Program-made: the position numbers and the translations under genes
Source of the DNA: Bradyrhizobium sp. WSM3983
GTDB lineage: Bacteria > Pseudomonadota > Alphaproteobacteria > Rhizobiales > Xanthobacteraceae
Length of the DNA: 64,000 nucleotides
Assembly (NCBI RefSeq): GCF_000473045.1
Contig: NZ_AXAY01000008.1
Span: 206,328-270,327 of the forward strand
Reading direction: 5' to 3'
Notes under the pieces: generated by a model
The model's input: only the letters and a program-made list of their open reading frames with translations
Database searches by the model: none
Told to the model about the DNA's origin: nothing
In this document: piece by piece, positions 20,164 through 29,882 of the stretch
Layout of the letters: each line of letters opens with the position of its first letter
How positions within the stretch are numbered: position 1 is the first letter of the stretch

Positions 20164-20652
20164 ATGGCAGAAAGCGCCCCGTCAGGCGGACACAATATGA
20201 CTGGACTTAAACCTTCTCCCGCATCCAAGGCGACCGGTATCGAGGCGCGCTGTGCCGCCACCGGCATGCGCATGACCGAGCAGCGCCGCGTCATCGCCCG
20301 CGTGCTTGCGGAAGCAGTCGATCATCCCGATGTCGAGGAATTGTACCGGCGCTGTGTCGCGGTCGACGACAAGATCTCGATCTCGACCGTCTATCGCACC
20401 GTCAAACTATTCGAGGATGCCGGCATCATCGAGCGCCACGATTTTCGCGAGGGCCGCGCGCGCTACGAGACGATGCGCGACAGCCATCACGACCACCTCA
20501 TCAATCTGCGCGACGGCAAGGTGATCGAGTTCACTTCCGAAGAGATCGAGAAGCTCCAGGCGGAGATCGCCCGCAAGCTCGGCTACAAGCTGGTCGATCA
20601 CCGGCTCGAGCTCTATTGCGTTCCGCTCGACGACGACAAGCCGACTTCTTAA
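20164..20652 (+). CDS. fur: Fur-family metalloregulator (Mur/Fur)
   Basis: 162 aa. Winged-helix DNA-binding domain about residues 20-95 (TEQRRVIARVLAEAVDHPDVEELYRR, then ISISTVYRTVKLFEDAGIIERHDF) and dimerisation/metal domain with ETMRDSHHDHLINLRDGKVIEF. The C-terminal CxxC zinc site of Escherichia-type Fur is absent, as in rhizobial Fur/Mur. In Bradyrhizobium this protein is known to respond to manganese (Mur) and to repress irr; an irr promoter with the matching hexamers lies at 48810. Start: ATG 20164 five bases after rimI; an in-frame ATG at 20197 (MTGLKPSPASK), with AGGCGG upstream, is an equally good start. Confidence 0.93.
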   Translation: MAESAPSGGHNMTGLKPSPASKATGIEARCAATGMRMTEQRRVIARVLAEAVDHPDVEELYRRCVAVDDKISISTVYRTVKLFEDAGIIERHDFREGRARYETMRDSHHDHLINLRDGKVIEFTSEEIEKLQAEIARKLGYKLVDHRLELYCVPLDDDKPTS

Positions 20653-20655
20653 GTG

Positions 20656-20704
20656 GCATGATCTTGTCGGAAAACCGCTCCACACTTTTCCGGATCATGC
20701 CCTA
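20656..20704 (+). repeat. Short palindromic repeat, family B copy 2
   Basis: GGCATGATCTTGTCGG, AAAACCGCTC, CACACTTTTCCGGATCATGCCCTA. It occupies the whole gap between the fur stop and the HAD-hydrolase start; the GTG start codon at 20705 begins right after its last base. Its own hairpin could hinder fur read-through or the ribosome site of the HAD gene. Confidence 0.9.
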
Positions 20705-21385
20705 GTGCCCATCGATCTCATCATCTTCGATTGCGACGGCGTGCTCGTGGACAGCGAGGTGATCTCGTGTCGCGCGCATGCAGACGTCCTCTCCCGGCAC
20801 GGCTATCCCATCACCTCGGAGCAGGTGTCCGAGCGCTTCCTTGGCCGCTCGACAAAACAGGCCAATCTCGAGATCGAAACCGAACTCGGCCGCAAGCTGC
20901 CCGAGGCCTATCACGGCGATTTGCAGGACGAGCTGTTTCGCGCATTCGAAGCCGATCTCGAAGCGATCCGCGGCATCCATGACGTGCTCGACGTCGTGAC
21001 GCAACGTGTCTGCGTTGCCTCGAGCGGTTCGCATCCGCGCATGCGGGTGAGCCTCGGAAGGACGGGGCTCTATGAACGCCTGGCGCCGAACATCTTCTCG
21101 TCCTCGCAAGTGACGAACGGCAAGCCCGCACCGGACCTGTTCCTGTTTGCTGCCAAGGAATTGGGCGTCCCGCCCAAGCGCTGCGTGGTGATCGAGGACA
21201 GCCTTGCCGGAATCGCCGGGGCGCGGGCGGCCGGGATGAAAGTGTTCGGCTTTTACGGTGGCAGCCATTGCGGGGCCGGCCATGCCGGCGCCCTGCGCCA
21301 GGCCGGCGCCGACCTGACCTTCTCGGAGATGCATCAATTACCTGAGCTGGTCCGGCGGGTGGCGGCGGATGCCCTGACGGGCTGA
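20705..21385 (+). CDS. HAD-superfamily phosphatase (beta-phosphoglucomutase-like)
   Basis: 226 aa. Motif I DCDGVLVDSE (residues about 9-18, Asp nucleophile and acid/base Asp), motif II SS in CVASSGSHPRMRVSL, motif III Lys in NGKPAPDLFLFA, motif IV EDSLAGIAGARAAGM. Subfamily IA with helical cap (about 20-85). Such enzymes dephosphorylate sugar phosphates or 6-phosphogluconate; the substrate is not predictable. The GTG start at 20705 abuts a family B repeat and no Shine-Dalgarno is seen except within it, so the true start might have been altered by insertion of the repeat. Confidence 0.88.
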   Translation: MPIDLIIFDCDGVLVDSEVISCRAHADVLSRHGYPITSEQVSERFLGRSTKQANLEIETELGRKLPEAYHGDLQDELFRAFEADLEAIRGIHDVLDVVTQRVCVASSGSHPRMRVSLGRTGLYERLAPNIFSSSQVTNGKPAPDLFLFAAKELGVPPKRCVVIEDSLAGIAGARAAGMKVFGFYGGSHCGAGHAGALRQAGADLTFSEMHQLPELVRRVAADALTG

Positions 21386-21524
21386 ATCCGGCGCCAAACC
21401 TCTCGATTTCCGCACTTCGCGGCCACATCGTACCCCGGAACGACCCTTCCGGCCTCCCAATCGCTGGATTTTCCGCCTCCCAGCCTATATTTGAGGGCCG
21501 TCCTCCACCACAATTCCGGGTTCC

Positions 21525-22919
21525 ATGAAGCCGCCGCGCAAGCTGCACATCAAATCATATGGCTGCCAGATGAACGTCTACGATGCCCAGCGCATGGTGG
21601 ACACGCTGGCTCTGGAAGGATTCGTGGAGACGGCCAACGCCGAGGACGCCGACCTCGTCATCCTCAACACCTGCCACATCCGCGAGAAGGCCTCTGAAAA
21701 GGTCTACTCCGAGCTTGGCCGCCTGCGCGTCGCCAAGGACGAGGCCGCGCGCGAGGGCCGCACAATGCAGATCGCGGTGGCAGGCTGCGTCGCTCAGGCC
21801 GAAGGCGAGGAAATTGTGCGCCGCGCACCTGCGGTCGACGTCGTGGTCGGTCCGCAAAGCTATCATCACCTGCCCGAGCTCTTGAAGCGCGCCGGCAACG
21901 AAGGCCGCGCGATCGAGACCGAGTTTCCGGCCGCGGACAAGTTCGGCTTCCTGGCCCAGCCCAAGCCCGATGCGATCCGCGCGCGCGGCATTTCCGCTTT
22001 CGTCACGGTGCAGGAAGGCTGCGACAAGTTCTGCACCTTCTGCGTCGTGCCCTATACGCGCGGCGCCGAAGTCTCGCGTCCGGTGGCGAAGATCATCGAC
22101 GACGTGAAGCGCCTTGCCGACAACGGCGTGCGCGAGCTCACGCTGATCGGCCAGAACGTCAACGCCTATCACGGCGACGGACCGGACGGAAAAAGCTGGG
22201 GGCTCGGCCAATTGCTGGAGCGCCTGGCAGCGCTTCCCGGCATCGCGCGGCTGCGCTATTCGACCAGCCATCCCCGCGACGTCGATGACACATTGATTGC
22301 AGCCCATCGCGATCTCGATTCGCTGATGCCGTTCGTGCACCTGCCGGTGCAGTCGGGCTCGGACCGAATCCTGGCCGCCATGAACCGGAAACATACCGCC
22401 GATGATTATCGGCGTGTCATCGACCGTTTCCGGTCCGCGCGCCAAGACATTGCTTTTTCATCAGATTTTATCGTGGGCTTCCCGGGCGAGAGCGAGCAAG
22501 ATTTTCTCGCCACACTCGCGCTTGTCACGCAAATCGGCTACGCTGCGGCTTATTCGTTCAAATACTCCGCCCGGCCGGGAACGCCGGCCGCGGATATGCA
22601 GGAGACGGTGTCCCCAGCCGAGATGGACCAACGATTGGAGCGGCTCCAGGAATTGATCGACAGCCAGCAATCGGCCTTCAACAAGGCTGCGATTGGCTCA
22701 ACGGTCGACGTGCTGTTCGAACGTCCGGCGCGCAAGGTCGGCCAGATCGTCGGCCGCACCGCCTTCCTCCAGCCTGCACATGTAATGGCCTCGCCCGACA
22801 TCATCGGACAAATCCTGCCGGTGCGGATCGACAGCCTCGAGCGCTACAGTTTCCTCGGTGAGCTCACCACGCCACGCAGGCGCGAGCCCACTTTATCATC
22901 CATCGCCACTGGAGCCTGA
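21525..22919 (+). CDS. miaB: tRNA-2-methylthio-N6-dimethylallyladenosine synthase (radical SAM)
   Basis: 464 aa. It adds the 2-methylthio group to i6A37 in tRNA. Three parts: N-terminal UPF0004 domain with cluster cysteines in [16 protein letters not shown] and [11 protein letters not shown]; radical SAM domain with [15 protein letters not shown] (CxxxCxxC); C-terminal TRAM domain (about 385-445). Starts [16 protein letters not shown] at 21525. It heads the conserved miaB-phoH-ybeY-corC-lnt block. Confidence 0.97.
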   Translation: MKPPRKLHIKSYGCQMNVYDAQRMVDTLALEGFVETANAEDADLVILNTCHIREKASEKVYSELGRLRVAKDEAAREGRTMQIAVAGCVAQAEGEEIVRRAPAVDVVVGPQSYHHLPELLKRAGNEGRAIETEFPAADKFGFLAQPKPDAIRARGISAFVTVQEGCDKFCTFCVVPYTRGAEVSRPVAKIIDDVKRLADNGVRELTLIGQNVNAYHGDGPDGKSWGLGQLLERLAALPGIARLRYSTSHPRDVDDTLIAAHRDLDSLMPFVHLPVQSGSDRILAAMNRKHTADDYRRVIDRFRSARQDIAFSSDFIVGFPGESEQDFLATLALVTQIGYAAAYSFKYSARPGTPAADMQETVSPAEMDQRLERLQELIDSQQSAFNKAAIGSTVDVLFERPARKVGQIVGRTAFLQPAHVMASPDIIGQILPVRIDSLERYSFLGELTTPRRREPTLSSIATGA

Positions 22920-22923
22920 ACCC

Positions 22924-23982
22924 TTGCCAAAAAGCGCATCGGATTCGTCTACTATCGCTCCCAGCCGCAAATTTGACCGCGACATGCAAGTTCCGCCCGA
23001 GACCCAAGTCGTCATCGACTTCGACGACAACCGCGCCGCATCCGCGCTGGTCGGCCCCTACGGCCAGAACCTGGCGCAGATCGAGCGGAGACTCGGCGTC
23101 GTCGTGGACTCCAAGGGCAACCACATCACGATCGGTGGCACGCGTGACGGCTGCGACGCTGCACGCCGCGTGCTAGAGACGCTCTACGCCCACGCCGTCA
23201 AGGGGCAGGATGTCGACCAGGGCGAGGTCGAGGGCGCGATCCGGGCCGTGATCGCGCAAGGGTCCCTGTTCGAGTTCGACGCCAAGTCGGCGAAGTCGGC
23301 CTTCGACAGCATCAATCTGCGCAAACGCCCGGTGCGTGCGCGCACAGCCGCGCAGGACTCTTACATCCGCGCGCTGAAGCGCCATGAGCTGGTGTTCGGC
23401 ATCGGCCCCGCCGGCACCGGCAAGACCTGGCTCGCGGTCGCGCATGCCGCGCAATTGTTCGAGCGCAAGGAGGTCGACAAGATCATCCTGTCGCGTCCGG
23501 CGGTGGAAGCCGGCGAGCGGCTCGGCTTCCTGCCCGGCGACCTCCGTGAAAAGGTTGATCCTTATCTACGCCCGATCTACGACGCGCTCTATGACCTCAT
23601 GGACGCGCGCATCGTCGAGCGCGCGCTGCAGACCGGCGAAATCGAGATCGCGCCGCTCGCCTTCATGCGCGGCCGCACGCTGACCAACGCTGCCATCATC
23701 CTGGACGAGGCGCAGAACACGACATCGATGCAGATGAAGATGTTTTTGACCCGTCTCGGCGAGAACAGCCGCATGATCGTGACCGGCGATCCCTCGCAGA
23801 TCGACCTGCCGAACGGTCAGACGTCGGGCCTCGCGGAAGCGACCCGTCTGCTGAGCGGCGTCGAAGGCATTGCGCAAGTTCATTTCAAGGCCGAAGACGT
23901 GATCCGCCACGAGCTCGTGGCAAGAATCGTCTCCGCCTACGAGGGGTTGCCGCAGCGGCCGCCCGCCGGCAACAAATCCTGA
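22924..23982 (+). CDS. PhoH-family ATPase (YbeZ)
   Basis: 352 aa. N-terminal KH-like RNA-binding region (about 35-115, NLAQIERRLGVVVDSKGNHI) and a P-loop ATPase/helicase domain with Walker A GPAGTGKTW and Walker B IILDEAQNTT. Partner of YbeY in rRNA maturation and stress response. Start uncertain: TTG at 22924 gives LPKSASDSST, which I recall as the usual rhizobial N-terminus; the first ATG in frame inside is at 22984 (MQVPPETQ). The frame runs back into miaB but that part is shadow. Four bases after miaB stop. Confidence 0.92.
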   Translation: MPKSASDSSTIAPSRKFDRDMQVPPETQVVIDFDDNRAASALVGPYGQNLAQIERRLGVVVDSKGNHITIGGTRDGCDAARRVLETLYAHAVKGQDVDQGEVEGAIRAVIAQGSLFEFDAKSAKSAFDSINLRKRPVRARTAAQDSYIRALKRHELVFGIGPAGTGKTWLAVAHAAQLFERKEVDKIILSRPAVEAGERLGFLPGDLREKVDPYLRPIYDALYDLMDARIVERALQTGEIEIAPLAFMRGRTLTNAAIILDEAQNTTSMQMKMFLTRLGENSRMIVTGDPSQIDLPNGQTSGLAEATRLLSGVEGIAQVHFKAEDVIRHELVARIVSAYEGLPQRPPAGNKS

Positions 23983-24041
23983 CGAGACAACAACGGGACC
24001 GTGCGGGCGCGGACACAGCGCCCATCGTTCCGAACAAAGCC

Positions 24042-24551
24042 ATGTCGCATCCCAACCTTCCCATGACCGAGGTCCTCGTCGTCGCCGATTGCTGGCAGAG
24101 CGAGCCTGACGCCGAAACCGTGATCCAGCGCGCCGTTGCGGCCGCCGCCGAATCTGTCGACGAAGATATCGCCGACGCAGAAGTGGCCGTGATGCTGACC
24201 GATGATGCCGGCATCCGCACGCTCAACAGCAACTGGCGCGGCATCGACAAAGCGACCAATGTGCTGTCGTTTCCCGCGCTCCAGCCGGAAGGCGAATGGA
24301 AGCCGGACGATGCGCCGCGCATGCTCGGCGACATCGCGATCGCCTATGAGACCATGCGGCGCGAGGCGGACGAGGAACACAGGCCGTTCGATCATCATTT
24401 GAGTCATCTCGCCGTGCATGGTTTCCTGCATTTGATCGGCTACGATCACGAGAACGACGACGACGCGGAAGAGATGGAAGCGCTCGAAACCGAGATCCTG
24501 GCTCACCTCGGCATCCCCGATCCCTATGCAGACCGCGCGGGGACGCACTGA
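24042..24551 (+). CDS. ybeY: Endoribonuclease YbeY (16S rRNA maturation)
   Basis: 169 aa. The zinc motif HxxxHxxxxxH is present as HLAVHGFLHLIGYDH near residue 130. Preceded by the conserved strand-loop NSNWRGIDKATNVLSFP. It acts in maturation of the 16S rRNA 3' end and ribosome quality control. Start at 24042 (MSHPNLPMTEVL); an internal Met at 24063 is possible. The next gene starts one base after its stop. Confidence 0.95.
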   Translation: MSHPNLPMTEVLVVADCWQSEPDAETVIQRAVAAAAESVDEDIADAEVAVMLTDDAGIRTLNSNWRGIDKATNVLSFPALQPEGEWKPDDAPRMLGDIAIAYETMRREADEEHRPFDHHLSHLAVHGFLHLIGYDHENDDDAEEMEALETEILAHLGIPDPYADRAGTH

Positions 24552-24552
24552 G

Positions 24553-25668
24553 ATGCCGGATTCAGAACCTATCCACGACAATCCGCGCAACACGGCCAAT
24601 CTGCCGGCCGTGGTCACGCCTGGCGAGGTCATGCGCCCGACCGCGGAAGGCTGGCTGCTGCGCGCCATCCGTACCCTGTTCGGCTGGAAGGCGGGCTCGG
24701 TGCGCGACGATCTCCAGGTCGTGCTGAATGCGACGACGCCCGACGACACCGGTTTTTCTGCGGTCGAGCGCACCATGCTGCGCAACATCCTCGGCCTGCA
24801 CGAGCGCCGCATCGCCGACGTCATGGTGCATCGTGCCGACATCATCGCGGTGAAGCGCGACATCCCGCTTGGCGAATTGATGGACCGCTTCGAGAGCGCC
24901 GGCCATTCGCGCCTCGTCGTCTACAACGAGACGCTCGACGATCCCGTCGGCATCGTCCACATCCGCGACCTGCTCGCCTTCATGACCGCACGTGCGCGCG
25001 TGTCGGAGGCCACCAAGACCAAGCGCAAGAAGCCGCTGCCGGCCGGGCTGGATTTGCGCACGGTCGATCTGGCGCTGCCGCTGCAGGACGCGCGCATCAT
25101 CCGCAAGCTGCTCTATGTGCCGCCGTCGATGCGGGCGATCGACCTGCTCGCGCAGATGCAGGCCACGCGCATTCACCTGGCGCTGGTCGTCGACGAATAT
25201 GGCGGCAGCGACGGGCTGGTTTCGCTCGAGGACATCGTCGAGCAGATCGTCGGCGAGATCGACGACGAGCACGACAGCGATGAGCCGCCGTCGATCGTGC
25301 GTCTGCCCGACAACGCCTTCATCGCCGATGCCCGCGCCAGCCTCGATGATGTCCGCACCGTGATCGGCGAAGACTTCGTCACCGGCGAGGCCGGCGAGGA
25401 GGTGGAGACGCTGGGCGGCTATCTCGTCAGCTTCGTAGGCCGCCTGCCGGTGCGCGGCGAGGTGATCTCGGGCCCCGGCCATTACGAGGTCGAGGTGCTC
25501 GATGCCGATCCGCGCCGCGTCAAGCGGCTGCGCATCTCGACGCGGAAAGAACGCCCCGCGCCGCGCACCCAGCGCGAGAGCCGCCGCCGCGAGGCCCCGC
25601 CGGAGAGTGGCCAACCGGCCGGCGACACGCCGACCCCGCCGCCTGCCGACGGAACCGGCCCGCAGTGA
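24553..25668 (+). CDS. CorC/HlyC-type CBS domain protein (YbeX)
   Basis: 371 aa, soluble. Paired CBS domains (about 85-215; VMVHRADIIAVKRDIPLGEL, then PSMRAIDLLAQMQATRIHLALVVDEYGGSDGLVSLEDIVEQIVGE, the hallmark of this family) and a C-terminal CorC_HlyC transporter-associated domain (about 235-320, ADARASLDDVRTVIG...ETLGGYLVSFVGRLP). There is no DUF21 membrane region. E. coli YbeX affects ribosome function and Mg/Co homeostasis. A disordered Arg/Pro-rich tail (about 325-371) is an extra. Start 24553; ends in a GTGA overlap with lnt. Confidence 0.92.
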   Translation: MPDSEPIHDNPRNTANLPAVVTPGEVMRPTAEGWLLRAIRTLFGWKAGSVRDDLQVVLNATTPDDTGFSAVERTMLRNILGLHERRIADVMVHRADIIAVKRDIPLGELMDRFESAGHSRLVVYNETLDDPVGIVHIRDLLAFMTARARVSEATKTKRKKPLPAGLDLRTVDLALPLQDARIIRKLLYVPPSMRAIDLLAQMQATRIHLALVVDEYGGSDGLVSLEDIVEQIVGEIDDEHDSDEPPSIVRLPDNAFIADARASLDDVRTVIGEDFVTGEAGEEVETLGGYLVSFVGRLPVRGEVISGPGHYEVEVLDADPRRVKRLRISTRKERPAPRTQRESRRREAPPESGQPAGDTPTPPPADGTGPQ

Positions 25669-27278
25669 GCGCATTTCAGCGTCTTCGTCAGATCGCGCTT
25701 GCCATCATCCTGACCTGGGGATGGAAGCGCGCGCTTCTTGCGATGTCATGCGGCGCACTGTCAGTGCTGGCGCTGGCGCCGTTCAATGCCTGGCCGGTGC
25801 TGTTCATCACATTCCCCGTGATGGTCTGGCTGATCGACGGCGCCGGGGCCGGCCGATATGGCGGCGTCCCCGCCGCGGCGCTGACCGGCTACTGGTTCGG
25901 ACTCGGCTATTTCGTCCCCGGCCTCTACTGGATCGGCTTCGCCTTCTTCGTCGACGCCGACACGTTCGCCTGGCTGACGCCGTTCGCCGTGCTGGGCCTG
26001 CCGGCCTATCTTTCGATTTTCACGGCGATCGGTTTCGCGCTGGCCCGCCTGCTCTGGACCAAGGATGCCACTCGCATTCTCGCGCTCGCCGCAAGCCTCA
26101 CGATTGGCGAATGGTTGCGCGGGCACGTGCTCACCGGCTTTCCCTGGAACGCTTTCGGCTATGCGCTGTCGGAGCCGCTGCAGCTGGCGCAGACGGCCTC
26201 GCTGATCGGCCAGTGGGGCATGACGTTCCTCACCGTTGCGATCTTCGCAAGTCCCGCGGTGTTGATCGATCGCACGCGCGACCGCAGCCTGGCGTGGCGC
26301 GTGCCGGCCGGGGCCGTTGCGCTGCTGGTCGTCATGGGCATTTTCGGCGCCATCCGCCTGTCGCTGCATCCGACCACGATGGTTGCGGGCACCAAGCTGC
26401 GCTTGATGCAGCCGAACCTGCAGCAGGACGCCAAGTTCAACTACGCCGCCAAGGCGGAGGTGATGAAGAAATATCTGGCGCTGTCGGACCGGTCCTCCGG
26501 ACCGCAATCGACCGGCGTGCGCGATGCCACCATCCTGATCTGGCCGGAATCCGCCTTTCCGTTCTTCCTGACCCGCGAAGCCGATGCGATGGCCGAGATC
26601 GCCGCGCTGCTGCCCAAGGGCACGGTGCTGATCACCGGATCGGTCCGCGCTCCCGATCTGCCGCCTGGCAGGCCGATCACGCGGGCCTACAACTCGATCT
26701 ACGTGATCGACCATGACGGCAGCGTGCTCGCGGTCTACGACAAGCTGCACCTGGTTCCATTCGGCGAATATCTTCCGTACCAGGACATGATGGAGAAGCT
26801 CGGCTTCGAACAGCTGACGCGGGTCCGCGGCGGCTTCATCGCCGGCACGGTGCGGCACGTGCTGCCGGTGCCGGGCGCACCGCCCGCGCTGCCGTCGATC
26901 TGCTACGAGGCGATTTTCCCCGGCGAGGTCGGGACGCGTGACGAGCGCCCGGGCTGGATGGTGAACCTCACCAATGACGGCTGGTTCGGCATCTCGACCG
27001 GTCCGTACCAGCATCTGGAGCAGGCGCGGATGCGCGCCATCGAGCTCGGGCTGCCGCTGGTCCGCTCCGCCAATACCGGCATCTCGGCCGTGGTCGATCC
27101 AGTGGGACGCATTGTGGCCAGCCTCGGTCTCGGAATCGAAGGCATTTTGGACGCAGGTCTGCCCACCTCAATCCCGCCCACCATCTATGCGAGAGTCGGT
27201 GACATCCCGACAGCCATGCTCGTCGCGCTGGCTGTGATTTTGGCGGTGCGACGACGTGTTGCCAAACGGCACCCCTGA
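25665..27278 (+). CDS. lnt: Apolipoprotein N-acyltransferase
   Basis: 537 aa, inner membrane, six to seven N-terminal membrane segments and a periplasmic carbon-nitrogen hydrolase domain (about 235-500). The catalytic Glu-Lys-Cys triad is seen in IWPESAFPF, YDKLHLVPFGEYLP and SICYEAIFPGE. It adds the third acyl chain to lipoproteins. GTG start at 25665, overlapping the stop of the preceding gene (GTGA). Last gene of the miaB-phoH-ybeY-corC-lnt string. Confidence 0.96.
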   Translation: MSAFQRLRQIALAIILTWGWKRALLAMSCGALSVLALAPFNAWPVLFITFPVMVWLIDGAGAGRYGGVPAAALTGYWFGLGYFVPGLYWIGFAFFVDADTFAWLTPFAVLGLPAYLSIFTAIGFALARLLWTKDATRILALAASLTIGEWLRGHVLTGFPWNAFGYALSEPLQLAQTASLIGQWGMTFLTVAIFASPAVLIDRTRDRSLAWRVPAGAVALLVVMGIFGAIRLSLHPTTMVAGTKLRLMQPNLQQDAKFNYAAKAEVMKKYLALSDRSSGPQSTGVRDATILIWPESAFPFFLTREADAMAEIAALLPKGTVLITGSVRAPDLPPGRPITRAYNSIYVIDHDGSVLAVYDKLHLVPFGEYLPYQDMMEKLGFEQLTRVRGGFIAGTVRHVLPVPGAPPALPSICYEAIFPGEVGTRDERPGWMVNLTNDGWFGISTGPYQHLEQARMRAIELGLPLVRSANTGISAVVDPVGRIVASLGLGIEGILDAGLPTSIPPTIYARVGDIPTAMLVALAVILAVRRRVAKRHP

Positions 27279-27510
27279 TCTCGCAGTCGCTAGCGGTTTC
27301 GAGCGAGGCGGCCGGAAACTTTTGACAACCGCGGTCCCACGGTTGACAGACTGCACGCGGGCTCCCCATTCTGCACCGGCTGCACAAGACAGCGGTGCAT
27401 TGCTAAATTTCTCCGCAATGTTTCCCCAATCAGGGTGAAGTTTTGGCGTCGCTGTCACCTGAGGCAATACTTTCTATTGCGCCGACGGTGGTGTTTGGAG
27501 GGCTGAGGAA

Positions 27511-27924
27511 ATGTCGAAAGCGCCCAACCCTGTTGACAAATATGTCGGCAGTCGCGTGCGTATGCGCCGCATCATGTTGGGCATGAGCCAGGAAAAGCTC
27601 GGTGAAGCTTTGGGCCTGACATTCCAGCAGATTCAGAAATACGAGAAAGGCACGAACCGGGTCGGTGCAAGCCGTATCCAGCAGATTGCCGAGATTCTCC
27701 AGGTGCCGGTGTCGTTCCTGTTTGAGGGTGGACCGAGCGGAGTAGCGGGGACGGACGGCTTCGCGGAAGGTGCATCGCCCTCCTATGTCTCCGACTTCCT
27801 CGCGACATCGGAAGGGCTAGCGCTGACCAAGGCGTTCACCCGAATCACCGATTCGAAGCTGCGTCGTTCGATCGTCGATCTCGTCGAGCAGATCGCCGCC
27901 CGCGAAGGCCCGGACAAGCGCTGA
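27511..27924 (+). CDS. XRE-family transcriptional regulator (PraR-like)
   Basis: 137 aa. Cro/C1 helix-turn-helix near residues 15-70 (VRMRRIMLGMSQEKLGEALGLTFQQIQKYEKGTNRVGASRIQQIAEIL) followed by a short C-terminal dimerisation tail. The sequence style matches the conserved rhizobial regulator PraR known to control quorum sensing, biofilm and symbiosis genes in other rhizobia; identity by recollection only. Start at 27511 with GGAGGG upstream. The 232-base gap before it holds its promoter region and no repeat. Confidence 0.9.
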   Translation: MSKAPNPVDKYVGSRVRMRRIMLGMSQEKLGEALGLTFQQIQKYEKGTNRVGASRIQQIAEILQVPVSFLFEGGPSGVAGTDGFAEGASPSYVSDFLATSEGLALTKAFTRITDSKLRRSIVDLVEQIAAREGPDKR

Positions 27925-28039
27925 CGCGCGCCTTCATTCCGATTTGAGACTGCGCCAAATCTGGCCTATGTCGTCATTTGCGGGGACGCCACACGCTGCC
28001 TCCGCCGAGATGATGCGATTCGAAGGCACAGATACGTTC

Positions 28040-29167
28040 ATGGCGAACTCCAATTCGTTCGATTCCCAAACTATTCTCGCCGGTATCCGCCGCTGGGTCG
28101 AGATCGAGACGCCGACGGAAGTGCCCGAGCAGGTCAACAAGCTGACCTCGATGGTTGCCGACCATTATCGCGATCTGCCCGTCACGCTCGAACGCGTCGC
28201 CGGTGTCGACGGCTGCGGCGATCATCTCGTGGTGCGTTCGACCTGGGGCCAGGACCGGCCCGGTATCTTGGTGCTCAGTCATCTCGATACCGTTCATCCC
28301 ATGGGCTTCATCGCGCGCCTGCCGTTCAAGGTCGAAGGTGACAGCGCGTTCGGTCCCGGCATCTACGACATGAAGGGCGGTGCCTACATCGCCTATCACG
28401 CCTTTCGCGAGCTCTGCGCGGCACCCGAGCGCCCGCCGCTCGGCGTCACCCACATGTTCACCTCCGACGAGGAGATCGGCAGCCCGACCTCGCGCGCTCT
28501 CATCGAGAAGGAAGGGCGCAAGGCCAAATACGTGCTGGTGACGGAGCCGGCGCGCGACGGCGGCAAGATCGTCACCGGGCGCAAGGGCGTCGGGCGCTTC
28601 CGGATCTTCATCAAGGGCGTGCCCGCGCATGCGGGCTCACGGCCCGAAGACGGCCGCAGCGCCGTGCGCGAGCTCGCCAACGTCATCCAGACGCTGGAAG
28701 GGATGAATGATCTGAAGCGCGGCGTCACCGTCAATGTCGGCGTGGTGCGCGGCGGCACGCGCCCCAACGTCACGCCGGAAGAGGCCTATGCCGAAGTCGA
28801 TCTGCGCGTGCCTGGTATCAACGATGCGGAAGAGTTCGTCGGCAAGATCCTCGGACTGACGTCAAAGACCGACGGCGTGACCGTCACCGTCACCGGCGAG
28901 CTCAACCGTCCGCCCTATGAGAAGGGCAATGCGGGCGCCTCGCTGTACGAACATGCAAAGACGATTGCCGCGGAGATCGGTTTCGAGCTGATCGATACCC
29001 ATACCGGTGGCGGCTCGGACGGCAATTTCACCGCGCCGCATACCGGCACGCTCGACGGGCTCGGCGTCGACGGCAAAGGCGCGCACACTCACTATGAGCA
29101 GCTCTACGTCTCCTCGCTCGAGCCGCGCGCGCGGCTGCTCTATCGCCTGTACCAGACGCTGCGATGA
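28040..29167 (+). CDS. M20-family metallopeptidase (glutamate carboxypeptidase-like)
   Basis: 375 aa. Zinc ligands and catalytic residues visible: SHLDTVHP (His and Asp), DMKGG (bridging Asp), SDEEIGS (catalytic Glu and ligand), and the C-terminal His in THTGGGSDGNF region; a dimerisation domain is inserted (about 185-290). Closest to CPG2-type carboxypeptidases that release C-terminal glutamate from folates or peptides; the substrate is not proven. Start at 28040 preferred; ATGs at 28010 and 28013 are possible. Overlaps trmB by ATGA. Confidence 0.9.
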   Translation: MANSNSFDSQTILAGIRRWVEIETPTEVPEQVNKLTSMVADHYRDLPVTLERVAGVDGCGDHLVVRSTWGQDRPGILVLSHLDTVHPMGFIARLPFKVEGDSAFGPGIYDMKGGAYIAYHAFRELCAAPERPPLGVTHMFTSDEEIGSPTSRALIEKEGRKAKYVLVTEPARDGGKIVTGRKGVGRFRIFIKGVPAHAGSRPEDGRSAVRELANVIQTLEGMNDLKRGVTVNVGVVRGGTRPNVTPEEAYAEVDLRVPGINDAEEFVGKILGLTSKTDGVTVTVTGELNRPPYEKGNAGASLYEHAKTIAAEIGFELIDTHTGGGSDGNFTAPHTGTLDGLGVDGKGAHTHYEQLYVSSLEPRARLLYRLYQTLR

Positions 29168-29874
29168 GCGAACGCAAAACAGATCCCGATCGCGCGGACG
29201 GCGAGCGCGCCTTCTTCGGACGGCGCAAGGGCCACAAGCTCAGGCAGCACCAGGCCGAGCTGGTCGATCATCTGCTGCCGCATCTTTCGCTCGACATCAC
29301 CACGGAGAGGCCGGCGAACGCCGCAGAGATCTTCGATCCCGCGGCCGATGACGTGCGGCTCGAGATCGGCTTCGGCGGCGGCGAGCATCTCGCGGCGGAG
29401 GCGCAAAACTTCTCGACGACCGGCTTCATCGGCTGCGAGCCCTATGTCAACGGCATGGCCAAGGTCCTCGCACAGATCGAGGCCGCCAACATCGCCAACA
29501 TCCGCCTGTTCGCCGGCGATGCCGCCGAACTGCTGGCTTGGCTGCCGGACGCCTCGCTGTCACGGATCGACCTGATCCATCCCGACCCCTGGCCGAAACG
29601 GCGGCACTGGAAGCGACGCTTCGTTCAGGACAGGACGATCGCCGCGATGGCGCGCGTGCTGAAGCCAGGCGGCGAATTCCGCTTCGTCTGCGATATCGAC
29701 GATTACTGCGCCTGGACGCTGTCGCATCTTTCGCGATCGCCGGATTTTCAGTGGCTTGCAGAATGCGCCGATGATTTTCGTCAGCCGTGGGCCGGCTACA
29801 CCATGACGCGCTATGGACGAAAAGCCGCGCGCGAGGGACGCAAGGCAGCGTACTTGCGATTTCGCAGACTCTAG
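29164..29874 (+). CDS. trmB: tRNA (guanine-N7)-methyltransferase
   Basis: 236 aa. It makes m7G46 in tRNA. Rossmann methyltransferase fold with the SAM motif LEIGFGGGEHLAAEA near residue 60, then GCEPYVNGMAKVL, and the TrmB signature HPDPWPKRRHWKRRFVQ with catalytic Asp. Translationally coupled to the peptidase gene upstream (ATGA). In many alphaproteobacteria metK precedes trmB; here the M20 gene takes that place. Confidence 0.96.
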   Translation: MSERKTDPDRADGERAFFGRRKGHKLRQHQAELVDHLLPHLSLDITTERPANAAEIFDPAADDVRLEIGFGGGEHLAAEAQNFSTTGFIGCEPYVNGMAKVLAQIEAANIANIRLFAGDAAELLAWLPDASLSRIDLIHPDPWPKRRHWKRRFVQDRTIAAMARVLKPGGEFRFVCDIDDYCAWTLSHLSRSPDFQWLAECADDFRQPWAGYTMTRYGRKAAREGRKAAYLRFRRL

Positions 29875-29882
29875 ATTTCTTT

